Positions 9,158 through 18,425 are shown, counted from the first letter of the stretch. The stretch: DNA of 64,000 nt from Alteraurantiacibacter buctensis (GCF_009827655.1 NZ_WTYV01000003.1:62001-126000), one strand, 5' to 3'. Numbers and translations are program-made. Notes: generated from the sequence alone by a model not told the origin.

Positions 9158-12100
9158 ATGTCCAGTCTTGCTCCCGCCCTTCCCTTCGAGGACACCAACC
9201 CGCCGCTGGTGCTCGCCGCCGCACGGACTATTGGCGAAAAGTTGATCGCGGGAACTCCAATCACTCGCGCGACTATCACCGGCATTCTTACCGACCTGTT
9301 TGGCGGCAGTGATGCCCAGGGCTGCTGGTCGCTACGCGACGCTCACGCCGCGCTCGAACTGGCGCAGGTGTTGTCCGTGCAAGGCACTGAGACGATCGAT
9401 CTCACCGCGTCCATCGATGAGGCTGATAGCTGGTTCACCGCGCTTGAGACACGCCTTCCGGTACAATCCACCCGCAGCGACGAACAGATCTCGTGGCAGC
9501 AGTTTGCGACTCCGCCAAGGATCGCCTGGCTCGCGGGGCGAGCCTGCTCCTTCCTGCCCGGCGACCTGGTTCTCGAACCCTCAGCCGGCACCGGAATGTT
9601 GGCGGTCTGGGGTGCCCGTGCCGGCGCAAGCCTTGCCCTAAACGAAATCTCCCCATTGCGGCGCGATTGCTTGGAATATCTGTTCCCCATGTCCCGCGTG
9701 ACGGGCCATGACGGCGAGCTGATCGACGAACTGCTCGATCCCGCTGTCTTGCCGCAAGTCGTGCTGATGAACCCGCCATATTCGCACGGTGTTGAACGCG
9801 GCCATGATGGAAAGACCGGGGCGCGGCACTTGCGCTCGGCCTGGAACCGCCTGGCGCGCAGTGGTCGTCTTGTCGCCGTCATGCCCGAGTGGTTCGATAC
9901 CGGCCGATTCCTCGCCAACATCAAGGGACCCGCAGAACTGCGGCTCAATGTCGCGGTCGAACGCGCCTTTGCTCGCCCTGGCACAGGCATCACCACGCGC
10001 CTGCTGGTGCTCGACAAGGTTGAAGGTGCGGGTAACCCCGTTGTCGCCCGCACCAGTGCCTTTGCCGAACTCGTAGCCCTGATCGATGCTTTACCTGCGC
10101 GCTTTGAAGGTGCAGCCAGTGCGGAGCGATCAGGCATTCCCTTTCGCTCGCCGTTCCGCCTCGTTGCGAGTTCACGGCGACCGCTGCCAATTGCGGTCCG
10201 TCCTGCTCCCGCGCCGACCGCAATTTGTCCGCTGACCTACCGGTCGCTCGAGACACCTGCGCTAATCGAGGCCCAGGTCGGCCATTACCTGCCCTACCGG
10301 CCAAGCCGGATCGCAATCGAGGGTGCGGCAGACCATCCCACGCCGCTGGTTGAATCCGTCGCCATGGGGTCGATCGCCGCACCCATACCCCATGCTGTCC
10401 CGCACTTGCCGGATGGCCTCGTTGCCAAGGGGCTGCTGTCGGCGGCCCAGGCCGAGTCCCTGATATATGCGGCCAGCGCGCATGCGCGCGACCTCCCGGG
10501 ACGTTTCGAGCCTGAAGACAAGGGCTGCTCCATCAAGGCATCAGGAGAGGGACAGGTCTATCGTCAGGGCTATTTCCTCGGTGATGGAACGGGTGCTGGC
10601 AAAGGGCGCCAGGTCGCGAGCGTCATTCTTGATCGCTGGGTGCGCGGCGAGCGCCGGCACATCTGGATATCGAAGAACGAAGCATTGCTCGAGGATGCGA
10701 GGCGCGATTGGTCTGCACTCGGCGGCTTGCCGATCGATGTCCAGCCGCTCGGGAGCTGGAAGCTCGGTTCACCCATCGCCATGCGTGAGGGCATCCTGTT
10801 CGTCACCTACCCCACCTTGCGCTCGGGCCGCGTTGATGCGTCCCGGCTCGAACAGATCCTGGCCTGGGCCGGCGACGACTTCGACGGTGTGATCGTGTTT
10901 GACGAAGCCCATGCCATGGCCAATGCGGCAGGCGGCGAAGGCTCGCGCGGCAAGATCAAGGGATCGGAACAGGGCGTTGCCGGGGTGCGGCTGCAGAACC
11001 TTCTGCCACGCGCCCGGGTGCTCTATGCTTCAGCAACCGGTGCGTCGGACGTCAACAACCTCGCCTATGCCACCAGGCTTGGTCTGTGGGGTCCCGAGAC
11101 CGCCTTCGCCAACCGGGAGGCGTTCGTGGCCGATATCCGCAATGGCGGGATTGCGGCGATGGAACTGGTGGCACGGGACCTCAAATCGCTAGGTCTCTAC
11201 ACCGCCCGCGCGCTCTCGTTCGCCTGTGTCGAGTACGAGATCCTCGAACATTGCCTGACCCCGGACCAGATCGCGGTCTACGATGCCTATGCCGATGCCT
11301 GGGCGATCATCCATGCCAATCTGCGCGAGGCGCTGGAAGCGACCCGGATCGTCGATGCCGACAGCGGCGGTACGTTGAACTCAGGTGCCAAGGCAGCGGC
11401 ACTCTCGGTCTTTGAGGGAACCAAGCAGCGCTTCTTCGCCCAGCTGCTCCTGTCGATGAAGCTCCCCAGCCTGCTGCCCGCGATCGATACCGCAATTGCC
11501 GATGGCCATGCCGTGGTCGTGCAGCTGGTCTCAACCGCCGAGGCCATGCTCGAACGCAGGCTGGCTGAACTGTCGCCTGAGGAACTCGAGGCGCTCGAAA
11601 TTGACCTTAGTCCCCGTGAATACGTGATCGACTACCTCGCCAAGAGCTTCCCGGTACGCTTGATGGCGGTGTTTACCGACGAGAACGGCAATCCGCGTTC
11701 CGAACCGATGAGCGACGAGCAAGGCGCGCCGGTCCTGTGCCGCTCGGCGCTCGCCGCGCGTGACCGGATGATCGAGCAGCTCTGCGCGCTGCCGCCGATC
11801 GCAACCGCGCTCGATGCCATCATCGAGCGGTTTGGCGTCGACGAAGTGGCCGAAGTGACCGGCAGGACGCGGCGATTGATCGTCGGGCATGACGGTCGCC
11901 AGAAGCTGCAATCACGCTCGCCCCGCGCCAATGTCGCCGAGACGCAAGCCTTCATGGATGGCACCAAACGCATTCTGGTGTTCTCGGATGCCGGGGGCAC
12001 GGGGCGCAGCTACCATGCGGACCTTGCTGCGAAGAACCAGGCCAGGCGGGTGCATTTCCTGCTCGAGCCGGGCTGGCGGGCCGACGCCGCGATCCAGGGG

Positions 12101-13393
12101 TTGGGGCGCACCAACCGCACCAACCAGGCCTCGGCCCCGCTGTTCCGGCCGGTGACCACTGACGTGCGCGGCGAGCGCCGGTTCATCTCGACCATTGCCC
12201 GCAGGCTCGACAGTCTCGGCGCGCTGACCCGCGGGCAACGTCAGACCGGCGGACAGAACCTGTTCGATCCGGCGGACAACCTGGAGAGCACCTATGCCAG
12301 GGAAGCGCTCCTTCGCTGGTTCGGTCTGCTCTTTTCCGGCAAGCTCGAGGCGGTCAGCCTGACGCGGTTCCAGGACCTGACCGGGCTCAGGATCGCAGCA
12401 GCCGATGGTTCGATGGTCGAAGACCTGCCCTCGATCCAGCGCTGGCTCAACCGCATCCTCGCCCTGCCGATCGCCTTGCAAAACGCGATCTTCGACGAGT
12501 TCATGGGTCTGGTCGAGGCGCGGGTCGATGCCGCGCGGCAGGCGGGCACGCTTGATCTCGGGCTCGAGACGATCGCGGTCGAGGATTTTGCGATCCTGTC
12601 CGACACGCTGCTGCGCACCGATCCGCACTTGGGCGCGACGACCCATTTGTTTGAACTCGAGATTGCCCGGGCTTTGAAGCCCCTGGCGCTGCAGCGGCTC
12701 GAGGAACTGCATGGTATCGGCGGTGAGCGCCAGCGATGCGTGCGCAATGCGCGCTCTGGGCGTGTTGCGCTGCTGGTTCCTGCGCGCAGCATCCTCGCTG
12801 ACGATGGCACGCGGGTGTCCCGGTTCGAACTTCTGCGTCCCCTGAAGCGCAGCCACATCACTGCCGACCAGTTGGCGGAAAGCAGTTGGGAGGATGTTGA
12901 TGTCGGTCAGTTCCGCCAATGCTGGATTGCCGAGGTCGAGGAAGCACGCGCCAGCCATAAGCGTGAGCGGCTCTATCTCGCGACCGGTCTGCTGCTGCCG
13001 GTCTGGGACAAGCTTCCGGCCGATTTCGTGCGGGTGAGCCGGATCGCGGCGAGCGATGGCCGCTCGTTGCTCGGCCGCGAGGTCCCGGTCCACTGCGTGC
13101 CGGACCTGTGCCGGGCGCTGGGGCTCGAACACGAGCAGAAGCTCTCGACCGATGATATTGTTCGGTCGGTCATTGCGACGGGCCGGGCGATGGAACTCGC
13201 CAGCCGCGAACCGCTCATGGTCAAGCGCAGCCTGGTCAACGGTTCGCAGCGCCTCGAACTCACCGGATGGAGCGCCGCGCGGCTCGACTGGTACAAGGCG
13301 CAAGGCTGTTTCACCGAGATCATCCGCTACCAGACGCGGCTGTTCGTTCCGCTCGAGGGTGCAGCGGCGGTGATTGCGCGGCTCGACCCATAA
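9158..13393 (+). CDS. Strawberry-notch-type helicase with N-terminal DNA methyltransferase domain
   Basis: This 1411-residue protein fuses two activities. Residues about 115-330 form a class I SAM-dependent N6-adenine methyltransferase-like domain with EPSAGTG (140-146) and NPPY (205-208). Residues about 400-1100 form an SF2/Strawberry-notch NTPase: Walker A GDGTGAGKGR (475-484), DEAH (582-585), and the C-terminal helicase lobe with FSDAGGTGRSYHAD and the arginine-rich QGLGRTNRTNQ near 980. The last 300 residues have no recognised domain. AGGAGG lies 6 bp upstream of ATG. The family is common in sphingomonad plasmids and integrative elements, but its function there is unknown; self-modification or antidefence are plausible. 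It sits between the Toprim gene and the RES-Xre pair. Confidence 0.92.
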   Translation: MSSLAPALPFEDTNPPLVLAAARTIGEKLIAGTPITRATITGILTDLFGGSDAQGCWSLRDAHAALELAQVLSVQGTETIDLTASIDEADSWFTALETRLPVQSTRSDEQISWQQFATPPRIAWLAGRACSFLPGDLVLEPSAGTGMLAVWGARAGASLALNEISPLRRDCLEYLFPMSRVTGHDGELIDELLDPAVLPQVVLMNPPYSHGVERGHDGKTGARHLRSAWNRLARSGRLVAVMPEWFDTGRFLANIKGPAELRLNVAVERAFARPGTGITTRLLVLDKVEGAGNPVVARTSAFAELVALIDALPARFEGAASAERSGIPFRSPFRLVASSRRPLPIAVRPAPAPTAICPLTYRSLETPALIEAQVGHYLPYRPSRIAIEGAADHPTPLVESVAMGSIAAPIPHAVPHLPDGLVAKGLLSAAQAESLIYAASAHARDLPGRFEPEDKGCSIKASGEGQVYRQGYFLGDGTGAGKGRQVASVILDRWVRGERRHIWISKNEALLEDARRDWSALGGLPIDVQPLGSWKLGSPIAMREGILFVTYPTLRSGRVDASRLEQILAWAGDDFDGVIVFDEAHAMANAAGGEGSRGKIKGSEQGVAGVRLQNLLPRARVLYASATGASDVNNLAYATRLGLWGPETAFANREAFVADIRNGGIAAMELVARDLKSLGLYTARALSFACVEYEILEHCLTPDQIAVYDAYADAWAIIHANLREALEATRIVDADSGGTLNSGAKAAALSVFEGTKQRFFAQLLLSMKLPSLLPAIDTAIADGHAVVVQLVSTAEAMLERRLAELSPEELEALEIDLSPREYVIDYLAKSFPVRLMAVFTDENGNPRSEPMSDEQGAPVLCRSALAARDRMIEQLCALPPIATALDAIIERFGVDEVAEVTGRTRRLIVGHDGRQKLQSRSPRANVAETQAFMDGTKRILVFSDAGGTGRSYHADLAAKNQARRVHFLLEPGWRADAAIQGLGRTNRTNQASAPLFRPVTTDVRGERRFISTIARRLDSLGALTRGQRQTGGQNLFDPADNLESTYAREALLRWFGLLFSGKLEAVSLTRFQDLTGLRIAAADGSMVEDLPSIQRWLNRILALPIALQNAIFDEFMGLVEARVDAARQAGTLDLGLETIAVEDFAILSDTLLRTDPHLGATTHLFELEIARALKPLALQRLEELHGIGGERQRCVRNARSGRVALLVPARSILADDGTRVSRFELLRPLKRSHITADQLAESSWEDVDVGQFRQCWIAEVEEARASHKRERLYLATGLLLPVWDKLPADFVRVSRIAASDGRSLLGREVPVHCVPDLCRALGLEHEQKLSTDDIVRSVIATGRAMELASREPLMVKRSLVNGSQRLELTGWSAARLDWYKAQGCFTEIIRYQTRLFVPLEGAAAVIARLDP

Positions 13394-13397
13394 GCCC

Positions 13398-13439
13398 GCC
13401 ATTGCCAAATGGCAGATATTTGCGTATATGATGCCATAT
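13398..13439 (+). promoter_or_regulatory. Promoter with two palindromic operators for the Xre-RES operon
   Basis: TTGCCA (13403-13408) and TATGAT (13427-13432) are spaced 18 bp apart and match sigma70-type -35 and -10 boxes with one mismatch each. The -35 lies in the palindrome GCCATT-N4-AATGGC (13398-13413). The -10 lies in ATATG-N4-CATAT (13426-13439). This fits autorepression by the antitoxin and supports the ATG at 13451 as the start. Confidence 0.6.
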
Positions 13440-13450
13440 GGAGACAGGTG

Positions 13451-13864
13451 ATGCTTGCGCTACAACCCGTTGATACTCTCGCTCCCGCCTTCCGGCCGGA
13501 GCCGATCTCGCAGGACGAAGCAGCCGCCATGTTCCGCGCGGCAATTAACCTGTTCGGCAAATGGGAGCTGACCGATGAGCAGGCCGCCACCCTGCTCGAC
13601 ATGCCCGTGCGCTCCTATCGCCGCTGGAAGGCGGAAGGGGCGGGGCGTATCTCGCGTGACGGGAGCGCGAGGCTCTCCAACCTGATGGGGATCCACAAGG
13701 CGCTGCGGATCGTGTTTGCCGAGAGCCAGCGCGGTTATGCCTGGATCAAGGCGAGCAACGAAGCGTTCGGCGGCGGCAGCGCACTCGACGTCATGCTCGG
13801 CGGCGAACTCACCGATATCATGCGCGTGCGGCGCTATCTTGATGCGGCGCGCGGTGGCTGGTGA
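13451..13864 (+). CDS. Xre/MbcA/ParS-family antitoxin (DUF2384)
   Basis: This 137-residue antitoxin pairs with the downstream RES toxin. The N-terminal HTH-like part includes LFGKWELTDEQAATLLDMPVR and SYRRWKAEG. The C-terminal toxin-binding DUF2384 part contains LMGIHKALRIVF, AYAWIK-like sequence and the LGGELTDIMRVRRYLD helix. The ATG at 13451 has GGAGACAGG seven bases upstream and a well-placed promoter; the earlier ATG at 13409 would lie between the -35 and -10 boxes and is rejected. The stop overlaps the toxin start by 4 bp. Antitoxins of this family block the RES active site and repress their own promoter. Confidence 0.9.
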   Translation: MLALQPVDTLAPAFRPEPISQDEAAAMFRAAINLFGKWELTDEQAATLLDMPVRSYRRWKAEGAGRISRDGSARLSNLMGIHKALRIVFAESQRGYAWIKASNEAFGGGSALDVMLGGELTDIMRVRRYLDAARGGW

Positions 13865-14583
13865 CCGGCCCAGGTGATATCCCGCTCTGCGAAGTGCAGT
13901 GGAAAGACGCGGTCAGGATCATCCGGAGCGCTTTCCCACCGATTGACCTGTTCGAGGATATTGCGGATCCCGCTGACTGGCCGCTGCTGATTTCGGCAGA
14001 ACAGAAAACCAACCCGCGCATCATGGCCACGATCGGTAATCTTGACCTGGTCCCGGTCGATCGCCGGGTGGGCGGGCAGGGCGCTTCCTACCTCATGGCA
14101 CCCTTCACCCATGTCAGCAAGGATTGGCCGAGCCGCTTCACCGATGGCAGTTACGGCGTGCTCTATGCTGGCAGAGAGTTCGAGACCGCGCTGTTCGAGA
14201 CAATCCATCACCATGCCCGCTTCATGGCGCGGACGAAGGAAGCTCAAGGCTGGACCTCGCAGTTTCGCGAGGTCATTCTGACGGTCAAAGCAGGACTACA
14301 TGACCTGCGGATCCCGGAGCTCGTCGCCCATCCTGCGCTAGCCGCCGACAGTCATGCGGTATCCCAAAGTCTGGGGGTCGCCTTGCGCGCAGCCGGGTCC
14401 GACGGGGTCGTCTATCCCAGCCTGCGACATAGTGGCGGTGAATGTGCGGCGCTGTTCTATCCTGATTGCGCGTCCGATCCTGTTCAGGGGCGGCACCTCG
14501 ATTATCATTGGGACGGTAAGCGCGTCGATCTTGTCCGTGATTCAGGTTCAGGAGCGGTCTTCAGGCTGGTCGAGCAACCTTGA
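13861..14583 (+). CDS. RES-domain toxin (NAD+-degrading)
   Basis: RES toxins deplete cellular NAD+ when not bound by their antitoxin. The 240-residue product begins at GTG 13861, overlapping the antitoxin stop, and has the family core: R in the SRFTDGSYGVLYAGREFETALFET region, a conserved glutamate in that helix, and the serine in VVYPSLRHSGGECAALFYPD. Length is slightly above the usual 150-230 because of an N-terminal extension. In an integrative element the pair is expected to stabilise inheritance; the known role of RES-Xre modules supports that, but activity here is untested. Confidence 0.9.
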   Translation: MTGPGDIPLCEVQWKDAVRIIRSAFPPIDLFEDIADPADWPLLISAEQKTNPRIMATIGNLDLVPVDRRVGGQGASYLMAPFTHVSKDWPSRFTDGSYGVLYAGREFETALFETIHHHARFMARTKEAQGWTSQFREVILTVKAGLHDLRIPELVAHPALAADSHAVSQSLGVALRAAGSDGVVYPSLRHSGGECAALFYPDCASDPVQGRHLDYHWDGKRVDLVRDSGSGAVFRLVEQP

Positions 14584-14664
14584 CCCCTGGGTTTGCGGCC
14601 CGTTCGCTTCCGCCTGACGCTGCAGCACCCGCAAAGAACCACGCGATCTTCTGAGAGAGGAGAG

Positions 14665-14718
14665 AGGGCTTTGCCCTGATCGAGCCAGATGGACATCGAA
14701 GGTCGATGGACCGGCTCG
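14665..14718 (+). promoter_or_regulatory. Structured leader of the parB-like gene
   Basis: A small hairpin AGGGC-TTT-GCCCT (14665-14677) is followed by a nested double hairpin. CGAGCC (14681-14686) pairs with GGCTCG (14713-14718), and ATCGA (14695-14699) pairs with TCGAT (14703-14707). The ribosome binding site AGGAG and ATG 14737 follow. The outer stem differs from the helicase leader by compensating changes (CGAGCC/GGCTCG against CGAGGC/GCCTCG). Confidence 0.5.
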
Positions 14719-14736
14719 CAACCAGGAGTAAGTCCC

Positions 14737-16722
14737 ATGATCAAGTCGATCCCGCTGAGCAAGCTGGTGCAGTCCCCGCGCAATGTCCGTCGTCACGGCG
14801 ATCCCAATGCCGATTCCGAGCTCAAGGCGAGCATTGCCGCGCACGGTCTGCTGCAGAACCTCATCGTCAAGCCCGGCGCACGCGGCAAGTTCGAGGTCGA
14901 GGCCGGCGAACGCCGCCGCCAGGCATTGCTGGCGCTCGCCGAAGACAAGGTCCTTGCCCGCGACCACGAGGTCACCTGCCTGGTGCTCGAAGACAGCGAT
15001 GCCGCCGCTGGAACCAGTCTCGCCGAGAACTTCCACCGCCTGGCGATGAACCCGGCCGACGAGGCCCAGGCGTTCGCCTCGCTGATCGAACAGGGGGCAA
15101 GTGTCGAGGAAGTCGCGCGCCGGTTCGGCGTGACCGTACGCTTCGTCGAAGGGCGGCTGCGCCTGGCGACTCTCGCTCCGGTCGTGTTCGACGCTCTGGC
15201 TGCGGGTGAGATCACTCTCGATATGGCCAAGGCCTTCGGCGCGACCTCGGATCAGGTGATCCAGGCGCGCGTGTTCGGTGAGGTCACCACCGGCTATTAT
15301 GCGCCGCATCCGGACTCGATCCGGCGCATGGTGCTCTCTGGCACGGTGCGTGGCAGCGATCCCCGTGCCCGCCTCGTGGGCCGTGAGGCCTATCTTGCCG
15401 CCGGTGGCCGGATCGAGCGCGAACTGTTCGACGACGAGGACAGCGAAAGCTGGGCCGATGTTGCCCTTCTCGAGACCCTCGCCGCCGCGAGGATGGAAGA
15501 GCAGGCCCGGATCATTGCTGCAGAGCAGGGGCTCGCCTGGGTCAAGCCGACCCTCGATCCCTATGCCAGCCACGACCTGGTCGAAGGCCTGATCCGCCTG
15601 CCTGCCGAGCCTGCGCCGCTGACCGAGGCAGAAATTGCCCGGCTCGACGAACTCGATGCGTCCTACGATGAGCACGCCGCAATTCTGGAATGCGAGGACA
15701 GCGCCGAAGAAGCCGTCGCGGGGGCCGAAGCGGCGATCGAGGCGATCGAACGCGAGTGCCAGGATATTCGGGCGCGGCCTCCGGTGCTCGCTCCCGAGCA
15801 GAAGGCCGAGGCGGGCATGATCCTTGTCCTCGCGCGCGACGGCACCCCCACGCTCCAGCCGGTGTTCTATGGCGAACGTCCGGGACCGGATGTCGATGAC
15901 GGCGATGCCATTGAAGTCGTGCCGGGTGAGGGCGGCGAGGGAAAGCGCCGTGCCACCATGTCGAAGCGCCTGGCCGATGAACTCGCCATGCAGCGCCGCG
16001 ACGTGCTCGCATTGCACCTCGCCTCCGATCCGGCCCTCGCGCTCGATCTCATGATCTTCACGTTGGCTGATGCTGACAGCCACGACTGGCGCGCCCGGGC
16101 GGCGACCACGCTGCGCGGGCCACTCCCGGCCGGTCCGATCGTCGGGTTCGAGGCCAAGGACGCAGCCGCCAGTGCGTCGCTGGCCGAGCTCAGGTCCGGT
16201 CTCGATGAGACCTGGCGGGCGGGCGAGGATGTGGCTGCGCGCTTCGACCTGTTCCGTGCGCTGAGCGACGATGACCGTGCGGCCTGGCTCGGGTTCGTCG
16301 TGGCCCGCACGCTCGAAGCAAGTCTCAACATGACCGGCGAACGCCACATCGCCTTCCACGAACATCTCGGCGGCATGATCGGCATCGACATGGCGGCTTG
16401 GTGGCGGCCGACGGCGGCGAACTACTTCGACCGGGTGCCGAAGCAGGTGATCCTTGACGCTCTGACCGATGTCGGCGGGCTTGAACTCTCCTCGCGCTTT
16501 GCTGCGGTCAAGAAGGGTGATCTCGCGATGAGCGCCGAACGGGTCTTTGCCGGAACCTACATCACCGAGGTCGCCGTACGCGACAAGGCGCTCGCCTGGG
16601 TGCCCAAGGTGATGCGCTTTGGTGCAGCTGCTCCCGCAGCGGACAAGACCGAACTGGACGGCGCGGAAGGCATGACCAGTGCCAACGACACCAACCGGTC
16701 CCCGAACGAGCTGGCTGCCTGA
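14737..16722 (+). CDS. ParB/RepB/Spo0J-family nuclease-domain protein
   Basis: This is a 661-residue protein. The N-terminal ParB/Srx domain (residues about 1-100) shows IPLSKLVQSPRNVRRHG, GLLQNLIVKP and VEAGERRRQALLAL, the CTP/nuclease-fold GERR motif. An HTH follows (SVEEVARRFGVTVRFVEGRLRLA, about 125-150). The long C-terminal half is acidic and has no recognised domain. The start at 14737 has AGGAGTAAG upstream; an in-frame start at 14689 lies inside the leader hairpin and is rejected. There is no parA next to it, so it may act in element regulation or DNA processing rather than classical partition. Confidence 0.88.
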   Translation: MIKSIPLSKLVQSPRNVRRHGDPNADSELKASIAAHGLLQNLIVKPGARGKFEVEAGERRRQALLALAEDKVLARDHEVTCLVLEDSDAAAGTSLAENFHRLAMNPADEAQAFASLIEQGASVEEVARRFGVTVRFVEGRLRLATLAPVVFDALAAGEITLDMAKAFGATSDQVIQARVFGEVTTGYYAPHPDSIRRMVLSGTVRGSDPRARLVGREAYLAAGGRIERELFDDEDSESWADVALLETLAAARMEEQARIIAAEQGLAWVKPTLDPYASHDLVEGLIRLPAEPAPLTEAEIARLDELDASYDEHAAILECEDSAEEAVAGAEAAIEAIERECQDIRARPPVLAPEQKAEAGMILVLARDGTPTLQPVFYGERPGPDVDDGDAIEVVPGEGGEGKRRATMSKRLADELAMQRRDVLALHLASDPALALDLMIFTLADADSHDWRARAATTLRGPLPAGPIVGFEAKDAAASASLAELRSGLDETWRAGEDVAARFDLFRALSDDDRAAWLGFVVARTLEASLNMTGERHIAFHEHLGGMIGIDMAAWWRPTAANYFDRVPKQVILDALTDVGGLELSSRFAAVKKGDLAMSAERVFAGTYITEVAVRDKALAWVPKVMRFGAAAPAADKTELDGAEGMTSANDTNRSPNELAA

Positions 16723-16752
16723 CCTCCTCCTGACAGGCAGAACCACTCGTCA

Positions 16753-16800
16753 ACACGGAAGCGGTCCTTCGGCTCACGCCGGAGGGCCGCTTCTTCGTGT
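16753..16800 (+). terminator. Long hairpin after the parB-like gene
   Basis: A near-perfect 48-nt inverted repeat runs from ACACGG at 16753 to CGTGT at 16800. Inner arms are AAGCGG/CCGCTT and TTCGGC/GCCGGA around a TCAC loop. There is no clear T-run, so it may be a weak intrinsic terminator or a processing hairpin between parB and ardC. Confidence 0.5.
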
Positions 16801-16837
16801 AGCCAGGAGAGGGGAGGGGGCTCGGGCGCTGGTTGGA

Positions 16838-16871
16838 CCTGCCCGGCGATCAGGCTGGCCGGTCGATCAGG
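16838..16871 (+). promoter_or_regulatory. Nested double-hairpin leader of ardC
   Basis: CCTG (16838-16841) pairs with CAGG (16868-16871), which is part of the ribosome binding site CAGGAG. Inside it CCGGC (16843-16847) pairs with GCCGG (16858-16862). The outer stem would mask the ribosome binding site. Confidence 0.4.
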
Positions 16872-16880
16872 AGATCCATC

Positions 16881-17822
16881 ATGGCCTATCGCAAACAACG
16901 TGGCAGCGGCTTGTCGCCTGCCGCCCGCATCACCCAGGAAATCATCGCCCGGCTCGAGGCCGGTACAAGGCCATGGATCAAGCCCTGGCGCGGTGTGCCG
17001 CAATCGCGGCCCTTGCGTGCCTGCGGCATTCCCTATCGCGGCATGAACGTGTTCTGGCTGTGGATGGTCGCCGACATGTGCGGCTACGCCTCACCATTCT
17101 GGATGACCTACAACCAGGCAAAGGACTTGGGCGCACAGGTGCGCAAGGGCGAGAAGGCGACTATCGCCATCTTCTACAAGAGCTACACCAAAGAGGTGGA
17201 AGCGCCCGATACCGGAGAGAAGAGCGACGAGGCGCGCCGGGTGCTGAAGGCCTATCCGGTGTTCAATGCCGATCAGGTCGACGGTCTTCCCGACCGCTTC
17301 CATCCGGCGGCAACGCTCGACTTGATTGAGCCGGAGGGTCGTGAGCAGGCGCTCGACACCTTCTTCGGGGCCATTCCGGCTATGCTGCGCCATCAAGGTG
17401 ACCAGGCCTATTACGAGCCTTCAGCCGACCGGGTCACCATGCCGCCCGCGCACCTGTTCAGCGGTTTCGACCACTATTATGCGACGCTCGCCCACGAGCT
17501 GTCGCATTGGACCGGTCATGCCAGCCGCCTGGGGCGGGACCTGAAGAACCGGTTCGGCACGGCGGCCTATGCCGCCGAGGAACTGGTCGCCGAACTCTCG
17601 AGCGCGATGCTTGGGGCAGAACTGGGCCTGCCGGTCGCGCATCTCGACAACCATGCGAGCTACATCGACCACTGGCTGAAGCTGTTCAAGGAGGACGACC
17701 GGGCGATCCTGACCGCGGCGGCCAAGGCCGAGGAAGCCTCGCACCTGCTGCTCCGGCTCGGCGGGCACCTTGCCGCCGAACAAGCCGACGAGGATCCCGC
17801 TGACACCCAGCTGGCGGCCTGA
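16881..17822 (+). CDS. ardC: ArdC-type antirestriction protein with zincin domain
   Basis: ArdC binds single-stranded DNA and protects incoming conjugative DNA from host restriction. The 313-residue protein has the N-terminal ssDNA-binding domain (ITQEIIARLEAGTRPWIKPWRG, YRGMNVFWLW, WMTYNQAKDLGAQVRKGEK) and a C-terminal metallopeptidase-like domain with the zinc motif HELSHWTGH (near 207) and a downstream glutamate-rich helix YAAEELVAELSSAMLGAELG. The start at 16881 has AGGAG nine bases upstream. It lies in the element backbone between the parB-like gene and a small unknown gene and fits an early-transfer function. Confidence 0.93.
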   Translation: MAYRKQRGSGLSPAARITQEIIARLEAGTRPWIKPWRGVPQSRPLRACGIPYRGMNVFWLWMVADMCGYASPFWMTYNQAKDLGAQVRKGEKATIAIFYKSYTKEVEAPDTGEKSDEARRVLKAYPVFNADQVDGLPDRFHPAATLDLIEPEGREQALDTFFGAIPAMLRHQGDQAYYEPSADRVTMPPAHLFSGFDHYYATLAHELSHWTGHASRLGRDLKNRFGTAAYAAEELVAELSSAMLGAELGLPVAHLDNHASYIDHWLKLFKEDDRAILTAAAKAEEASHLLLRLGGHLAAEQADEDPADTQLAA

Positions 17823-17833
17823 GGGAGGCGATC

Positions 17834-18259
17834 ATGGGACGATCGGTCAGTTATCCGAGCGGCGCACTGGTTGCGTTCACTGTGCTCGAAGCCGACGACG
17901 AAGACGACTGGGACTTCGCCTGCGAATGGCTGCGCGATGATCTGCGCGAGCGGGCGAGAGAGGCCTTTCCCTCGCTCGTTCCGCACGAGGGCTGGCGCGG
18001 CCGCGAAGATCGCATTCTGCTGCGCAACGCCTATGCCGACTTCGGCTGCTCGGTCTACGGCGGGCTTGTTGCCGTGTGGATCGCCGAGCGGGATGACGGT
18101 GCATACTGGGACGCCGAGTGGCGGCACGCCCGCTCGCCCCGCGCGCAGCATTGGCTGGGGCAGATTGCGCCTCGCTTCGATGTCCTGTTCGGCGACTACG
18201 ACTGCCTCGGGCACATGTCGAATGGCGAAGGCGTTTACCGGAGACGGCAGGCGGCCTGA
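17834..18259 (+). CDS. Conserved small protein of unknown function
   Basis: This 141-residue acidic protein is not assigned to a named family. It starts 11 bp after ardC with GGGAGGCG upstream and probably shares its transcript. It is rich in Asp, Glu, Trp and Arg, with DDEDDWDFACEWLRDDL near the N-terminus, NAYADFGCSVYGGL in the middle and GDYDCLGHMSNGEGVYRRR at the C-terminus. No signal peptide or membrane segment is present. Its position between antirestriction and SLOG genes suggests a role in element transfer or defence evasion, but nothing in the sequence shows it directly. Confidence 0.75.
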   Translation: MGRSVSYPSGALVAFTVLEADDEDDWDFACEWLRDDLRERAREAFPSLVPHEGWRGREDRILLRNAYADFGCSVYGGLVAVWIAERDDGAYWDAEWRHARSPRAQHWLGQIAPRFDVLFGDYDCLGHMSNGEGVYRRRQAA

Positions 18260-18425
18260 GACTTCGCAAGCCCCCCTGCTACCGTTCTGCGGCGGGGATC
18301 AGTGCCGTTCCTTTGGGGCGGACTGCGTACAGAGCATCACCCCATCGACCGATGTGAATTGCGTGCGCTCCGCGCTTGGCCTTGCGCCATGCGAGAGAGG
18401 CCCTGGGCCAGCCGGCGCTCCCCGC

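Noticed and set aside
11912-13408. Minus-strand 498-aa open frame opposite the helicase gene
   Set aside because: Shadow frame; no recognisable domain, while the sense strand carries helicase motifs.
13409-13450. Upstream ATG (13409) as antitoxin start
   Set aside because: It would lie between the -35 and -10 boxes; 13451 has a proper ribosome binding site.
14548-16746. Minus-strand 732-aa open frame opposite the parB-like gene
   Set aside because: Covers exactly the sense gene; composition is that of a reverse-complement frame and there is no ribosome binding site.
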